From Helicobacter_D sp964464895 (GTDB lineage Bacteria > Campylobacterota > Campylobacteria > Campylobacterales > Helicobacteraceae): 64,000 nucleotides of DNA. The position numbers and the translations under genes are program-made. Below, one piece after another: positions 35,447 through 44,622 of the stretch (positions are counted from its first letter, which is position 1; the number at the start of each line of letters is the position of its first letter). The stretch is taken from positions 124,001-188,000 of the forward strand of contig CAYXGY010000002.1 of NCBI GenBank assembly GCA_964464895.1, read 5' to 3'. The notes below the pieces were generated by a model. The model saw only the letters and a program-made list of their open reading frames with translations. It had not been told where the DNA came from and did no database searches.

Positions 35447-37402
35447 TTAGCTGATTAGACTCCCATTCTCTTTAGGATTTTGTGGAGCAATAAGTGTCAA
35501 GCCTTTTGCGTCTTTTGCTGCTAGAATCATTCCCTCACTCAATTCACCCATTAGTTTGGCAGGCTTTAGGTTTGCAAGCACGCAGACTTGTTTGCCTATC
35601 AGACCTTGCGGTGTATAGTAGGATTTGATTCCTGCAAGAATTTGACGCGCCCTTGCTTCTCCTAAATCCACTTGTAGTTTCAAAAGTTTTTCGCTTTTTG
35701 GCAAAGTCTCCGCACTAATGATTGTTCCTATTTTGATTTCAATTTTTGAGAAATCCTCTTTGTGGATTGGATTGGCAATCTCTAAAGGAGAGTTTGCAGG
35801 AGAATCTTGCGAGATTTTTGGCTTGTCCTCTAGTAGCGCAGATTCCACTTTTGGGAATAATACATCAATTGTTTTTAGCTGCATTTCACCTAAAAGCTCG
35901 CTATAAATCACGAAATGTTGATAGCTTTGAGAATCTGCTTTGAGCCCAAAAACATTAAGGATAGATTCTGCGCTCTTTGGCATACAAGGAAAGAGACAAA
36001 TTGCGCCTTTTATTAAAAGATTGGCGATAAAAACAAGCAGTTCCACAACCTCTTCGCCTCTCCCCTCTTTGATGAGTTTCCAAGGTTCTTTTTTGGCAAT
36101 GATTCCATTGCCTAGGCTAAAGAGTGTCCAAAGTTCCTCTAAATAATGATTAGTTTGCACAGCATTCATATAATTTTCTAACTGATTTAGAGTATGATTG
36201 ATTCGGGAGAGTTCCGAATAATAATGCTCCGCAAGTTTTGTCAAATCTGTTTTTAAATGATTGTCAAAATATTTTGCACTCATACCTAATAAGCGATTGA
36301 GTAGATTACCCAAATCATTACCCAAATCAGAATTAATCCGCTCAATAAGGGATTTCTGTGAGAAATCTCCATCTTGCCCAAAAGACATTTCACGCAGGAC
36401 AAAATATCGGAAACAATCCAATCCATAAGCCTCCGCCACTTCTTTTGGATTGACGACATTACCGACACTTTTGCTCATTTTTTCTCCATCTTTTGTCCAC
36501 CAACCGTGTGCTGCAATGTGATGCGGTAATGGCAAGTCCAAACTCATTAAAAATGCAGGCCAATAGATTGCGTGGAATCGCAAAATGTCTTTTCCTACGA
36601 TATGATAGTCTGCTGCCCAAAAATCCATTTTATTTTCTAAATCATTGCAGAATCCGAGGGCACTTAGATAGTTTATTAATGCATCCAGCCATACATACAT
36701 CACATGTTTTGCGTTTTTTGGGTCTTTATCAATGAAGGCTTGGGGGAGTTTAATGCCCCAATCAAAAGTTGTGCGCGTGATAGATAAATCCTCTAAGCCG
36801 GCTTTGACAAAGTTTATCACTTCATTGCGGCGAAATTTTGGCAAGATAAAATCGGGATTTTCTTCATAGAATCGCAAGAGTTTCTTTTCATAAGCACTAA
36901 GCCTAAAGAAATAACTTTCTTCTTGCAATAGACTTGTTTCTTTGCCACAATCTGGGCAATATTTTTCATTGACTAATTGAAATTTGGTAAAAAAGGTTTC
37001 GCAAGAGATACAATAATGCCCTTCATAATTGCCTTTATAAATATCGCCTTTTTCAAACATTTTTAGAAAAGCCGCTTGAGCGGTTTTGATATGGTAATCC
37101 TCTGTCGTGCGGATAAAATGGTCGTAGCTGATTCCAAATTCGTCCCAAAGACTTTTGAAATTTTGCGCAATCTCATCTACATATTCTTGAGGGCTTCTAC
37201 CTCTTTTTTGGGCGGATTGTTCAATCTTTTGTCCGTGTTCATCTGTGCCTGTTAAGCAATAGACTTCTTTGCCTTGTAGCCTCGCAAAACGTGCGAGTGT
37301 ATCTACAATAATGGTTGTGTAGGCGTGTCCGATATGGGGAATATCATTGACATAGTAAATCGGAGATGTGATATAAAATTTAGAATTCAAAACTGCCTCC
37401 AT
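35447..37402 (-). CDS. metG: Methionyl-tRNA synthetase
   Basis: Charges tRNA-Met. Class I motifs are present: PIYYVNDIPHIGHAYT (HIGH) and DGEKMSKSVGN (KMSKS). The zinc knuckle is CISCETFF...CPDCG. The last 110 residues are a tRNA-binding OB domain (IEIKIGTIISAETLPKSEKL), giving a long 651-residue form. The frame starts at ATG 37402, overlapping the upstream Cys-rich ORF. A GGAGG lies five bases before the in-frame TTG at 37390, which may be the true start and would remove four residues. Confidence 0.96.
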   Translation of the reverse strand: MEAVLNSKFYITSPIYYVNDIPHIGHAYTTIIVDTLARFARLQGKEVYCLTGTDEHGQKIEQSAQKRGRSPQEYVDEIAQNFKSLWDEFGISYDHFIRTTEDYHIKTAQAAFLKMFEKGDIYKGNYEGHYCISCETFFTKFQLVNEKYCPDCGKETSLLQEESYFFRLSAYEKKLLRFYEENPDFILPKFRRNEVINFVKAGLEDLSITRTTFDWGIKLPQAFIDKDPKNAKHVMYVWLDALINYLSALGFCNDLENKMDFWAADYHIVGKDILRFHAIYWPAFLMSLDLPLPHHIAAHGWWTKDGEKMSKSVGNVVNPKEVAEAYGLDCFRYFVLREMSFGQDGDFSQKSLIERINSDLGNDLGNLLNRLLGMSAKYFDNHLKTDLTKLAEHYYSELSRINHTLNQLENYMNAVQTNHYLEELWTLFSLGNGIIAKKEPWKLIKEGRGEEVVELLVFIANLLIKGAICLFPCMPKSAESILNVFGLKADSQSYQHFVIYSELLGEMQLKTIDVLFPKVESALLEDKPKISQDSPANSPLEIANPIHKEDFSKIEIKIGTIISAETLPKSEKLLKLQVDLGEARARQILAGIKSYYTPQGLIGKQVCVLANLKPAKLMGELSEGMILAAKDAKGLTLIAPQNPKENGSLIS

Positions 37403-37682
37403 TTCCTTTGTTCATACTCAAATAAACTGCTGCTACATACGCATTGCGCACATCACATTTTAACAATTCTGTGCAATTTAGGCAACTTGAGAATCCTTTA
37501 TTTTTTTGACATAATTGCAATTCGTCTTGTTTTTGTGTCAAGTTTTCTTGCGCCTTTTGCTCAAATTCATCTTTTTGTGTGCAATCTGTTATGCTTTTGC
37601 AAAAAATACAACTTGCTGTATTATGCTTGCTTTGGCAGTCTTTTATTTCTTTTAATGCAGTTTCTATTTCATTTGCTGACAA
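37380..37682 (-). CDS. Conserved Cys-rich small protein between fbp and metG
   Basis: A 100-residue protein with four paired cysteines in two repeats: CQSKHNTASCIFCKSITDC and CQKNKGFSSCLNCTELLKC. It ends YLSMNKGNGGSFEF. The spacing suggests metal binding or disulfides; no signal peptide is present, so metal binding is more likely. It overlaps fbp by 14 bases and metG by 23. C. jejuni has a similar small gene between metG and fbp (Cj0839c). Function unknown. Confidence 0.75.
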   Translation of the reverse strand: MSANEIETALKEIKDCQSKHNTASCIFCKSITDCTQKDEFEQKAQENLTQKQDELQLCQKNKGFSSCLNCTELLKCDVRNAYVAAVYLSMNKGNGGSFEF

Positions 37683-38559
37683 ATTCTATTTCCTCCAAAC
37701 TACCAAAAAAGCAAGGCGTTGTATCGTGTAAATGCTTAGGTGTTAAGGTTAAAAGTCGTTGCGATTCTCTTGCATTGTGTGGTGTTTCATTCACGCATAC
37801 TGCACCGCCGCCTGCTCTTTCAAAAATAAAGGCAAAAGGAAAAACTTCAAAGAGCATTCTAAGTTTGCCTTGCGGTGCATCACTCGTGCTAGGATAAGAA
37901 AAAATCCCGCCGCCTTTGACTAAAATATGATGCAAATCTGGCACCATTCCCCCACTATATCGCAAGCGATAGCCTGCATTAAAGAGGGATTCTATCTTTG
38001 CTTTGTGCGAGGAGCTCCAATTTTTTTGTGTTCCACCTGTTGCATTTAATTTGCCTTTATGGGCAAGTTTAAAGCATTTTTGTAAAGTAAATTCCTCGCC
38101 ATTATACACAAAATAATCCACACCTTCTTTGAAGATAGAGGCAAATCCGATTCCTACTACCATACCATAGACGATATATGCGCTTGCGACAAGATTCTGT
38201 GGTAAAAATTCTCCGCGATAGATTCCAAAGATACTCCCGACACTAAGGTTTGCACCCATAAGGGAAGAACCATCTAAAGGGTCATATGCAATACTATAAA
38301 TGCCTTTATCGTGTAGCTTGATTGCGTTTTCTTGCTCCTCACTGCAAATTTGTTTGATTATGCTTAAGTCTTTAAAGGTAACTTGCAAAATTTCGTCTGC
38401 CTTGACATCGGCTTCTAGCTGCGTGTCTCCTGTGGCATTGGTATTTTGCGTATATTCTCCCAAGCTTTGTTTTAAGACTTCATAAATAGGCAAACTTGCG
38501 CGTTGAATCCGTGCTAAGATTAACTCTAAATCACGCGTTAAATCTGCGTTTGCAATCAT
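37669..38559 (-). CDS. fbp: Fructose-1,6-bisphosphatase, class I
   Basis: Gluconeogenic phosphatase. The metal/active-site motif YDPLDGSSLMGANLSVGSIF is diagnostic, with the upstream Glu cluster (ICSEEQEN) and the substrate loop GGMVPDLHHILVKGGG. The 296 residues are slightly shorter than the E. coli enzyme. It is first in an fbp-Cys-rich ORF-metG-MurF-like string and divergent from rpe. Confidence 0.95.
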   Translation of the reverse strand: MIANADLTRDLELILARIQRASLPIYEVLKQSLGEYTQNTNATGDTQLEADVKADEILQVTFKDLSIIKQICSEEQENAIKLHDKGIYSIAYDPLDGSSLMGANLSVGSIFGIYRGEFLPQNLVASAYIVYGMVVGIGFASIFKEGVDYFVYNGEEFTLQKCFKLAHKGKLNATGGTQKNWSSSHKAKIESLFNAGYRLRYSGGMVPDLHHILVKGGGIFSYPSTSDAPQGKLRMLFEVFPFAFIFERAGGGAVCVNETPHNARESQRLLTLTPKHLHDTTPCFFGSLEEIEFVSK

Positions 38560-38697
38560 TTGTTTATTCCTTTAAGTAGAGCCAATAACAAAAATTTGCT
38601 TATTATAGCCTAATTTTATGGATATTAGTAGTTATTTTGGGGCAATATTTGTAGTTTTTTGCTACAATTTTGGCTTATTTTGTTTCAAGGAGATCCA

Positions 38698-39333
38698 ATG
38701 CTTGTTGCACCAAGTATTCTTTCTGCGGATTTTGGGAAGTTAGAATCAGAAATCAAGGCGATTTGCGAAGCGGGCTGCGATTTCGTGCATATTGATGTGA
38801 TGGACGGACATTTTGTGCCTAATCTCACACTTGGTCCAGTGGTAGTGCAGTCTGTTGCAAAGGTCGCAAGCAAGCCACTAGATATTCACTTAATGGTGCA
38901 GAATAATAGCTTTTTTGTAGAGCTTTTCGCGCCTTTTAAGCCTGAATTTATTTCTTTTCATATTGAGGAGGAAAAACACGCGAATCGTTTGGTGCAAAAA
39001 ATCCGCGAATATGGGATTAAACCCGCAATCGTATTGAATCCTCACACGCATTTAGATTCCATAGAGTATTTATTAGCATTTGTGGATATGGTTTTATTGA
39101 TGAGTGTTAATCCCGGCTTTGGCGGACAGAAATTTATCCCCAATGTGCTAAAAAAGATTCAAGACTTAAAGGATAAAATAGAATTGCATAATCCCAATTG
39201 TTTGATTGAAGTAGATGGTGGCGTGTGTGATACCAATATAGAATCCCTTAAAAATGCGGGGGCTGATATTGTCGTGGCAGGAAGCTATGTGTTTGGCGGG
39301 AATTATAAGGAGCGCATAGAGAGTTTGCGTTAG
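38698..39333 (+). CDS. rpe: Ribulose-phosphate 3-epimerase
   Basis: Interconverts ribulose 5-phosphate and xylulose 5-phosphate. A TIM barrel with APSILSADFGKL, DVMDGHFVPNLTLGP and LLMSVNPGFGGQKF, the family motifs. The frame opens at a TTG at 38659, but ATG 38698 follows AAGGAG and is correct. A TACAAT -10 box at 38663-38668 lies inside the longer frame, which also argues against the early start. Confidence 0.95.
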   Translation: MLVAPSILSADFGKLESEIKAICEAGCDFVHIDVMDGHFVPNLTLGPVVVQSVAKVASKPLDIHLMVQNNSFFVELFAPFKPEFISFHIEEEKHANRLVQKIREYGIKPAIVLNPHTHLDSIEYLLAFVDMVLLMSVNPGFGGQKFIPNVLKKIQDLKDKIELHNPNCLIEVDGGVCDTNIESLKNAGADIVVAGSYVFGGNYKERIESLR

Positions 39334-39348
39334 GGCAGAGTATTCTAT

Positions 39349-39411
39349 GAATTTGTGGCTTATTGCCAGACATTCGGACTTATTTTAATACTATTTACCC
39401 CCACAAATTCG
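39349..39411. repeat. 10-bp inverted repeat between rpe and the restriction-modification operon
   Basis: GAATTTGTGG at about 39349 and CCACAAATTC at about 39401 are exact reverse complements about 42 bases apart. No T run follows. It might mark a scar at the insertion boundary or be a long-loop hairpin. Confidence 0.3.
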
Positions 39412-39466
39412 CTCCTAGAGTGATAAATGCCCACTTCTCTTAAACCTCATTGAATATTAGGAATTA

Positions 39467-39592
39467 TCATAAAGAGTCTATCATTGCCCGAATATGTGTT
39501 TGATACCATTGACTGCCCCATATTTCTTTATTGGCAAGAAGCTGTTGAAATTTGGGCAAAATTTCGTTGTGGCTTAATTTAGAATCTAAATT
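39467..39592 (-). pseudogene. Unidentified coding remnant downstream of the endonuclease gene
   Basis: The minus strand has a 41-codon open segment without a start codon (contains SHNEILPKFQQLL and GSQWYQTHIRAMIDSL, then TGA). The composition is protein-like, with several Trp, His and Gln. It may be the 3' end of a gene whose front was lost when the restriction-modification genes were inserted. The parent family is not recognised. Confidence 0.3.
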
Positions 39593-41172
39593 TCAAGTTC
39601 AAAAGCTTCATTTATGGAATTGGATTCCATAGAAGCTATTTTTAACCTTTTTATAAAATCTAAAATGTCTAGGTTTCTAATATCTAATCTCTCATCAAAC
39701 TTGATAAATTTCACATATCTTTTGGAATCTTCAAAAATTTTAGGTGCAATAAAAAGTGCAAAAGAGGAGAGATTTAAAGAGGAATCTTTGCTAGATTCTA
39801 TCATCTCTTTTAAATGCCTTGTGATAGGTAAAAGTTCGCTATTCACCTGTCCTCTACCGCAAATCAAACTTACCTCAACAATGCTTTGATTTAAGTTATC
39901 TTTGCAGGCAATATCGGGTTGATTTCCGCTTGCAAAGCATTTTGGTAATCCCTCATCATCAATGCTATAATTTGGCATAATCTCTAGCGTGCTAAAGTGT
40001 TGCTTCAAAGCAATGGCGGTTAAAAATTCAAATCTCGTAGGTTCTGGGATAAACTTTAGAATCTCATCTTGGCTACTAGATTTTTTGGAAGCTAAAATAC
40101 CAAGTTCTTTATAAATTTGCTCTTTTGTATATTGTGTAGCAAAATTTTGTAAAGTGCGTAGTTTAAGCGATTTTTCATCTATTACTCTGGATTGCTGAAT
40201 ATCTAAAATACGTGAATCAATTTCACCCATATATTCAAAATAGGACTTTTTATCATCAAAACTTCTAAATTGTGAATAATTTTCTAGCACATAATTAATT
40301 TTTGGCATTTCAAAGGTGTTGAAATCAATGAATCTCCCATTGCCACGAAGTGAAATAATCCCTGTAATTCGCATTTTCCTTATATATTCATCAACACTTT
40401 CTCCACAAATTTGCGAGATTTTAAATCGTATTCTATTATCAGAATCTAAAAGCCTTAAGCATTTCTCATAAATGATTTCTTTGGAATAAGCAAAGCTTGG
40501 ATATTTTTCCCTGAAGTCTAAAATATAATGCACCAATGCGTTATAATCACTATCTCTCCAACATAAGAAAAATGGAATCTCTAAAACAGAAATTTTAGAA
40601 TCTTGCGATATTTCTTGTAATTTTCGCAGGACATTAAGAAGTAAAATTAAAGGCACATTGCTATTAAGAATATTTCTAAAGGGATTATTGCTTTGGTATT
40701 TCATTAAACAATTTAAGAAAATATTAGCAATTTTTGCTTCATTACTTGGAATCTCATTCACCGCATCTATGAGTAAATGTCCTGTGTGCGAAATAATAAG
40801 CGGTTCATTTATCGCATACAAACAGAATCCAAATTCCATCGAAAGCTTATAAAAAGTATCAAACCTAGAATCCCATCCCTTGTCAAACCCTGCTTCTTTA
40901 TGTCTTTGTGGCGAATTTTTTATAATTTCTTTTATTTGTTCCTCATTAAAAACTTCATCAGATTCTATAATATCCTTAAAATATCTATTTGCATAATTTG
41001 GAATATAGATTTTATTTTTAATCAAGTGCACTATAATTTGCATTATAATTTCGTGCGTTAAAAGATGGTTTTCAAAGGGCAATAAAGCTTTTAGGAAATC
41101 AGCTATTCTTTGGGGATTTCGCATTGTAGTGCTAAAGGAGAGGATTTTGTATTTTGCTTTTTTATTTAACAT
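39586..41172 (-). CDS. Type IIS restriction endonuclease, AlwI-family-like
   Basis: A 528-residue protein starting with the segment ILSFSTTMRNPQRIADFLKA, the N-terminal hallmark of AlwI-type endonucleases (AlwI, PleI, MlyI group; sites GGATC or GAGTC). A PD-(D/E)XK-like core may lie near GNQPDIACKD followed by SIVEVSLICGRG, which gives D...EVS in place of ExK. It overlaps the adjacent methyltransferase by 11 bases. Two adenine methyltransferases upstream fit an asymmetric recognition site, each modifying one strand. The family assignment is from motif memory. Confidence 0.6.
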   Translation of the reverse strand: MLNKKAKYKILSFSTTMRNPQRIADFLKALLPFENHLLTHEIIMQIIVHLIKNKIYIPNYANRYFKDIIESDEVFNEEQIKEIIKNSPQRHKEAGFDKGWDSRFDTFYKLSMEFGFCLYAINEPLIISHTGHLLIDAVNEIPSNEAKIANIFLNCLMKYQSNNPFRNILNSNVPLILLLNVLRKLQEISQDSKISVLEIPFFLCWRDSDYNALVHYILDFREKYPSFAYSKEIIYEKCLRLLDSDNRIRFKISQICGESVDEYIRKMRITGIISLRGNGRFIDFNTFEMPKINYVLENYSQFRSFDDKKSYFEYMGEIDSRILDIQQSRVIDEKSLKLRTLQNFATQYTKEQIYKELGILASKKSSSQDEILKFIPEPTRFEFLTAIALKQHFSTLEIMPNYSIDDEGLPKCFASGNQPDIACKDNLNQSIVEVSLICGRGQVNSELLPITRHLKEMIESSKDSSLNLSSFALFIAPKIFEDSKRYVKFIKFDERLDIRNLDILDFIKRLKIASMESNSINEAFELEI

Positions 41173-42097
41173 TAGTTATATAAACTTCCACAGAATTTTT
41201 TTTGATTGAATTGTCATTAAAGCTAATATAATTACTTTGAATAGGATATGTAGAATATTTTTTAGCAAAATTTTGCAAAAGCGTGTTTGTCTTGCCTTTA
41301 TGTGTTAAAAGATTGCTAAGTCCCCACGCAATACCTTGAGAATCCAACTTCTCTAAAAGTTCATAGAGGCAAGATTCTAAATTTTCATTCCATAATTTAT
41401 TATATTCACTTCCACTAATAAGATAAGGTGGGTCAAGGTAAATAAAATCGCCTTTATCTAATTGAATAGATAAAAGAAAATCTCTATAATCAGTATTAGA
41501 AAAAATAATATTTTTATCTTGGATAAAATGAAAATAATCTTTTAAGGCTTTTAAAACATTGCTATTAAAATCCACATTCCCAACAGGCAGATTAAAATCA
41601 CCTCTAGCATTAAATCTAAGCATACGATTAAAACCATAGATAAGAAGCATATAGAGTTTTAACATATCGGTTTTGTTTGCGTTAAATTCATCACGCAATC
41701 TCAAATAAGATTCTTTATTAAATCTTGCAAAATAGGTTTTTTTGTGAGATTCTCTTAAATCTTTTGGAGGAATGATGTTTTTAAGAGAGCAGGAGAGATG
41801 ATAAGATTCTATCAAAGTAAAAATTTGTGTTAGAAAAAAAGGGTTTTGTGCGCTGCTTTGTAGAAATTTATGCAAAGAGATAATATAAGAATCTATATCA
41901 TTAAGTATATAACTTTGGGCTTGTGTATTAAGGAATGAGCTTCCACCACCCACAAAAGGTTCAATATAAGTTTTTATATGCTTTGGGAAAAGCTTTTTAA
42001 GTTGAGGCATTAGTTTATATTTATCCCCAACATAAAAGAGTGGAGAACGTAGAACCTTGTCTGCTTTACCTTGTGTAAGTGTGATTTGCGCTGTCAT
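41162..42097 (-). CDS. D12-class (Dam-like) DNA adenine methyltransferase
   Basis: N6-adenine methyltransferase. The AdoMet site is IEPFVGGGSSFLN, preceded by the class entry motif LFYVGDKYKLMPQLKKLFP. The catalytic motif is FIYLDPPYLISGSEYNKLW. The 311 residues fit the D12 (alpha) class. Its ATG overlaps the stop of the next methyltransferase (ATGA), and its end overlaps the endonuclease start, so the three genes form one tightly packed operon. Confidence 0.88.
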   Translation of the reverse strand: MTAQITLTQGKADKVLRSPLFYVGDKYKLMPQLKKLFPKHIKTYIEPFVGGGSSFLNTQAQSYILNDIDSYIISLHKFLQSSAQNPFFLTQIFTLIESYHLSCSLKNIIPPKDLRESHKKTYFARFNKESYLRLRDEFNANKTDMLKLYMLLIYGFNRMLRFNARGDFNLPVGNVDFNSNVLKALKDYFHFIQDKNIIFSNTDYRDFLLSIQLDKGDFIYLDPPYLISGSEYNKLWNENLESCLYELLEKLDSQGIAWGLSNLLTHKGKTNTLLQNFAKKYSTYPIQSNYISFNDNSIKKNSVEVYITNVK

Positions 42098-43140
42098 TGG
42101 ATTTCACCTACAAAAACAATTTCCTTATGTCCATCTAAATTTGTTTTCCCGCTACTAAAAGCTTTGAAATCAAATTCATAAAAACTTGTTTTGCTTACAG
42201 ATTGGAGGATTTCTTGAATCTCTTGCAATCCTATCTTATTCCTACTTGAATTTGACTTAGAAGCATAAGTATTATTATAAGTAACCACTAAAATTTTGCT
42301 TATTTTGGCTAGAGATTCTACCAAATCCCTAAAAGCTTCTTTCGCTTCTACTTTGCAGTATTTACTTAAGTTTTCAGGCTTTGGCTTTAAAGCAATCCCA
42401 TAAAGCTTTGGTTTCTTATTTTGACTTAGATTCTCAAGCAAGTGATAGAATCTTGAATATTGTCTTGAATTGTAAGGTGGATCAATAAAGGCTATATCTA
42501 TTTGTCTTTTTTGCTCTATAAGATTCTTAACTAAAAGGTTAGAATCTTGTTGATATATTTCTATCTTTGCGTTGCTTGTAATAGGCTCTATTAACTCATA
42601 AACAAATTTGTCTTGTAAAGCGATATTTTTACGATATGCATCATAATGCCCCACCGTGTTTGCAATTCTATCTGCACTATATAACAAGCTCGCTAAAAGT
42701 ATGTAAAACTCCTTTTGATTGATAGCTTTTAATCCTAAAAGCCTATTAAATTCATCACGCAAATAGCCTATGATTTTACTATCATTTTGACTAAAAAACT
42801 TCCCTCCAAAATGCTTAGAATAGTAATTCTCCTTTATCTTTTGAGCTGATAAATTTGCAAACTCTTGCCTTAAAGGTTCTAGCTTTTTAAAATTAAAAAA
42901 ATCTTGACCAAAGAATCCTTGATAAATCACATAATTAGAATACAAAAAATCATTCAGAATAAAATGCGTAAATTGTGGTTTTTGCATAAAATATTCACTC
43001 ACAACCCCTGTGCCAGAAAAGACATCAAAAAAGCTAAGATTATGTTTGTTTTTATAATCAAAAGATTTTAAAATACTTTCATCAATAGATTCTAAAAGCT
43101 TTGTTTTTGCTCCTGTATAGCGGCGATTTGCAAGCCTCAA
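42094..43140 (-). CDS. Second DNA adenine methyltransferase of the restriction-modification operon
   Basis: Another alpha-type adenine methyltransferase. N-terminal RRYTGAKTKLLESI and FDVFSGTGVVSEYF bind AdoMet, and IAFIDPPYNSRQYSRFYHLL is the catalytic motif. The target-recognition part between them differs from the neighbouring enzyme, as expected if the two act on opposite strands of an asymmetric site. It is first in the operon and 26 bases from livF. Confidence 0.88.
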   Translation of the reverse strand: MRLANRRYTGAKTKLLESIDESILKSFDYKNKHNLSFFDVFSGTGVVSEYFMQKPQFTHFILNDFLYSNYVIYQGFFGQDFFNFKKLEPLRQEFANLSAQKIKENYYSKHFGGKFFSQNDSKIIGYLRDEFNRLLGLKAINQKEFYILLASLLYSADRIANTVGHYDAYRKNIALQDKFVYELIEPITSNAKIEIYQQDSNLLVKNLIEQKRQIDIAFIDPPYNSRQYSRFYHLLENLSQNKKPKLYGIALKPKPENLSKYCKVEAKEAFRDLVESLAKISKILVVTYNNTYASKSNSSRNKIGLQEIQEILQSVSKTSFYEFDFKAFSSGKTNLDGHKEIVFVGEIQ

Positions 43141-43166
43141 GCGAGTCTCCTTGCGGTATTTAGAAG

Positions 43167-43862
43167 CTATCCTCCCAAATATCGTTTCTTGATTTCTTTG
43201 TCCTCTAAGAGATTCTTAGCCAAATCCTCCATTACGATTCTGCCATTTTCTAGCACATACGCACGATTAGCGACTTTGAGAGCTGCAAAGGCATTTTGTT
43301 CTACAAGTAGAATCGTAATACCATTTTCGCGTAAGCTCAAAATAATCTCAAAAAGTTCTCCTACGACTTTGGGCGCAAGCCCTAGACTTGGTTCATCTAG
43401 CATTAGTAATTTGGGCTCACTCATTAGGGCTCTTGCGATGGCGAGCATTTGTTGCTCCCCACCGCTCATTGTCCCTGCCATTTGCTTTTGACGCTCTTTT
43501 AAACGTGGGAAAAGCCGATACATTTTTTCGCGCATAACTTCAAAGTTCTCATCATTATGGTATGCACCCATACGCAAATTTTCATCTACACTAAGATTGG
43601 TAAAAACGCGTCGTCCCTCTGGCACAAGTGCGATTCCACGTTGGATAATCTTGTGTGTTGGAATCTTGGAAATATTCGCGCCAAAGAATCGGACTTTACC
43701 CTTTGTTTTGACACTATGCACGATTCCATTGAGAGTAGAAGTTTTGCCTGCACCATTGCTTCCAATCAAAGTGATAATCTCGTGTTCTTCAATATGGAAG
43801 TTGATTCCTCTCAAGCCCGCAATCAAGCCATAATTGACTTGTAGATTCTCAATTTGCAGCAT
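43167..43862 (-). CDS. livF: Branched-chain amino acid ABC transporter ATPase LivF
   Basis: ATP-binding subunit of the high-affinity Leu/Ile/Val importer. Walker A GSNGAGKTSTLNGIV, signature TMSGGEQQMLAIARALM and Walker B LLMLDEPSLGL are intact. The frame opens at 43886, but ATG 43862 (MLQIENLQVNYG) follows a GGGAGA ribosome site and overlaps the livG stop by 14 bases. Length 231 residues. Confidence 0.95.
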   Translation of the reverse strand: MLQIENLQVNYGLIAGLRGINFHIEEHEIITLIGSNGAGKTSTLNGIVHSVKTKGKVRFFGANISKIPTHKIIQRGIALVPEGRRVFTNLSVDENLRMGAYHNDENFEVMREKMYRLFPRLKERQKQMAGTMSGGEQQMLAIARALMSEPKLLMLDEPSLGLAPKVVGELFEIILSLRENGITILLVEQNAFAALKVANRAYVLENGRIVMEDLAKNLLEDKEIKKRYLGG

Positions 43863-44622
43863 AGAAATCTCCCAAATATGCGGCAATCACTTCTGGATTA
43901 TTGATTGCCTCGTGTGGCGTGCCACTAAAGAGCTTTTTGCCATAGTCTAGCACCAAAACTTGTTCGCAGAGCTGATTGACGAAAGGCATATCGTGTTCAA
44001 TGAGCAAAATGCTTAGGTTAAAGTCTTTTTGCATTTTCAAAATCAATTCGCAGAGTTCTTGCGTTTCTTTGGGATTCATTCCTGCGGCAGGCTCGTCTAG
44101 CAATAACAGCTTCGGATTTGTTGCTAGGGCTCTAGCGATTTCTACTTTACGGCTATTACCATAGCTTAATGCACTCGCATTGACATTCCATTGATTGCCC
44201 AACCCAATATAATCCAAAATCCATCGCGCACGCTCTTTGATACGTTTTTCCTCTTTGAAATATCTTCCTATGCGGAAAGCAGCTTCAAAAAAGCTGTATT
44301 TTGCGTCATTGTGCAAGCCAATAAGCACATTATCTAGGACATTCATAGAATGAAAAAGACGAATATTTTGAAAAGTGCGTGCGATTCCTAATCGGACAAT
44401 CGTGTTGGGCTTATATTTGGAGATATTTTTTCCCAAAAAATGCACTTTCCCACTACTTGGTTTATAGTTAGCAGTGATAATGTTAAACATCGTGGTTTTG
44501 CCTGCGCCATTAGGACCAATCAAACCAAAGATTTGCTTTTCTTGCACATTGAAGCTTACATTATCAATCGCCTTTAATCCGCCAAAGGCAATACTGACAT
44601 TTTCTAATTCTAAAATTGCCAT
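43849..44622 (-). CDS. livG: Branched-chain amino acid ABC transporter ATPase LivG
   Basis: Second ATPase of the importer. Walker A GPNGAGKTTMFNIIT, Walker B LLLLDEPAAGMNP, and the Liv-specific Pro/Asn after the Walker B. The signature motif region reads LSYGNSRKVEIARALA, with Gly-Asn in the usual LSYG-Q position. The start overlaps the livM stop by one base. Confidence 0.95.
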   Translation of the reverse strand: MAILELENVSIAFGGLKAIDNVSFNVQEKQIFGLIGPNGAGKTTMFNIITANYKPSSGKVHFLGKNISKYKPNTIVRLGIARTFQNIRLFHSMNVLDNVLIGLHNDAKYSFFEAAFRIGRYFKEEKRIKERARWILDYIGLGNQWNVNASALSYGNSRKVEIARALATNPKLLLLDEPAAGMNPKETQELCELILKMQKDFNLSILLIEHDMPFVNQLCEQVLVLDYGKKLFSGTPHEAINNPEVIAAYLGDFYAAN

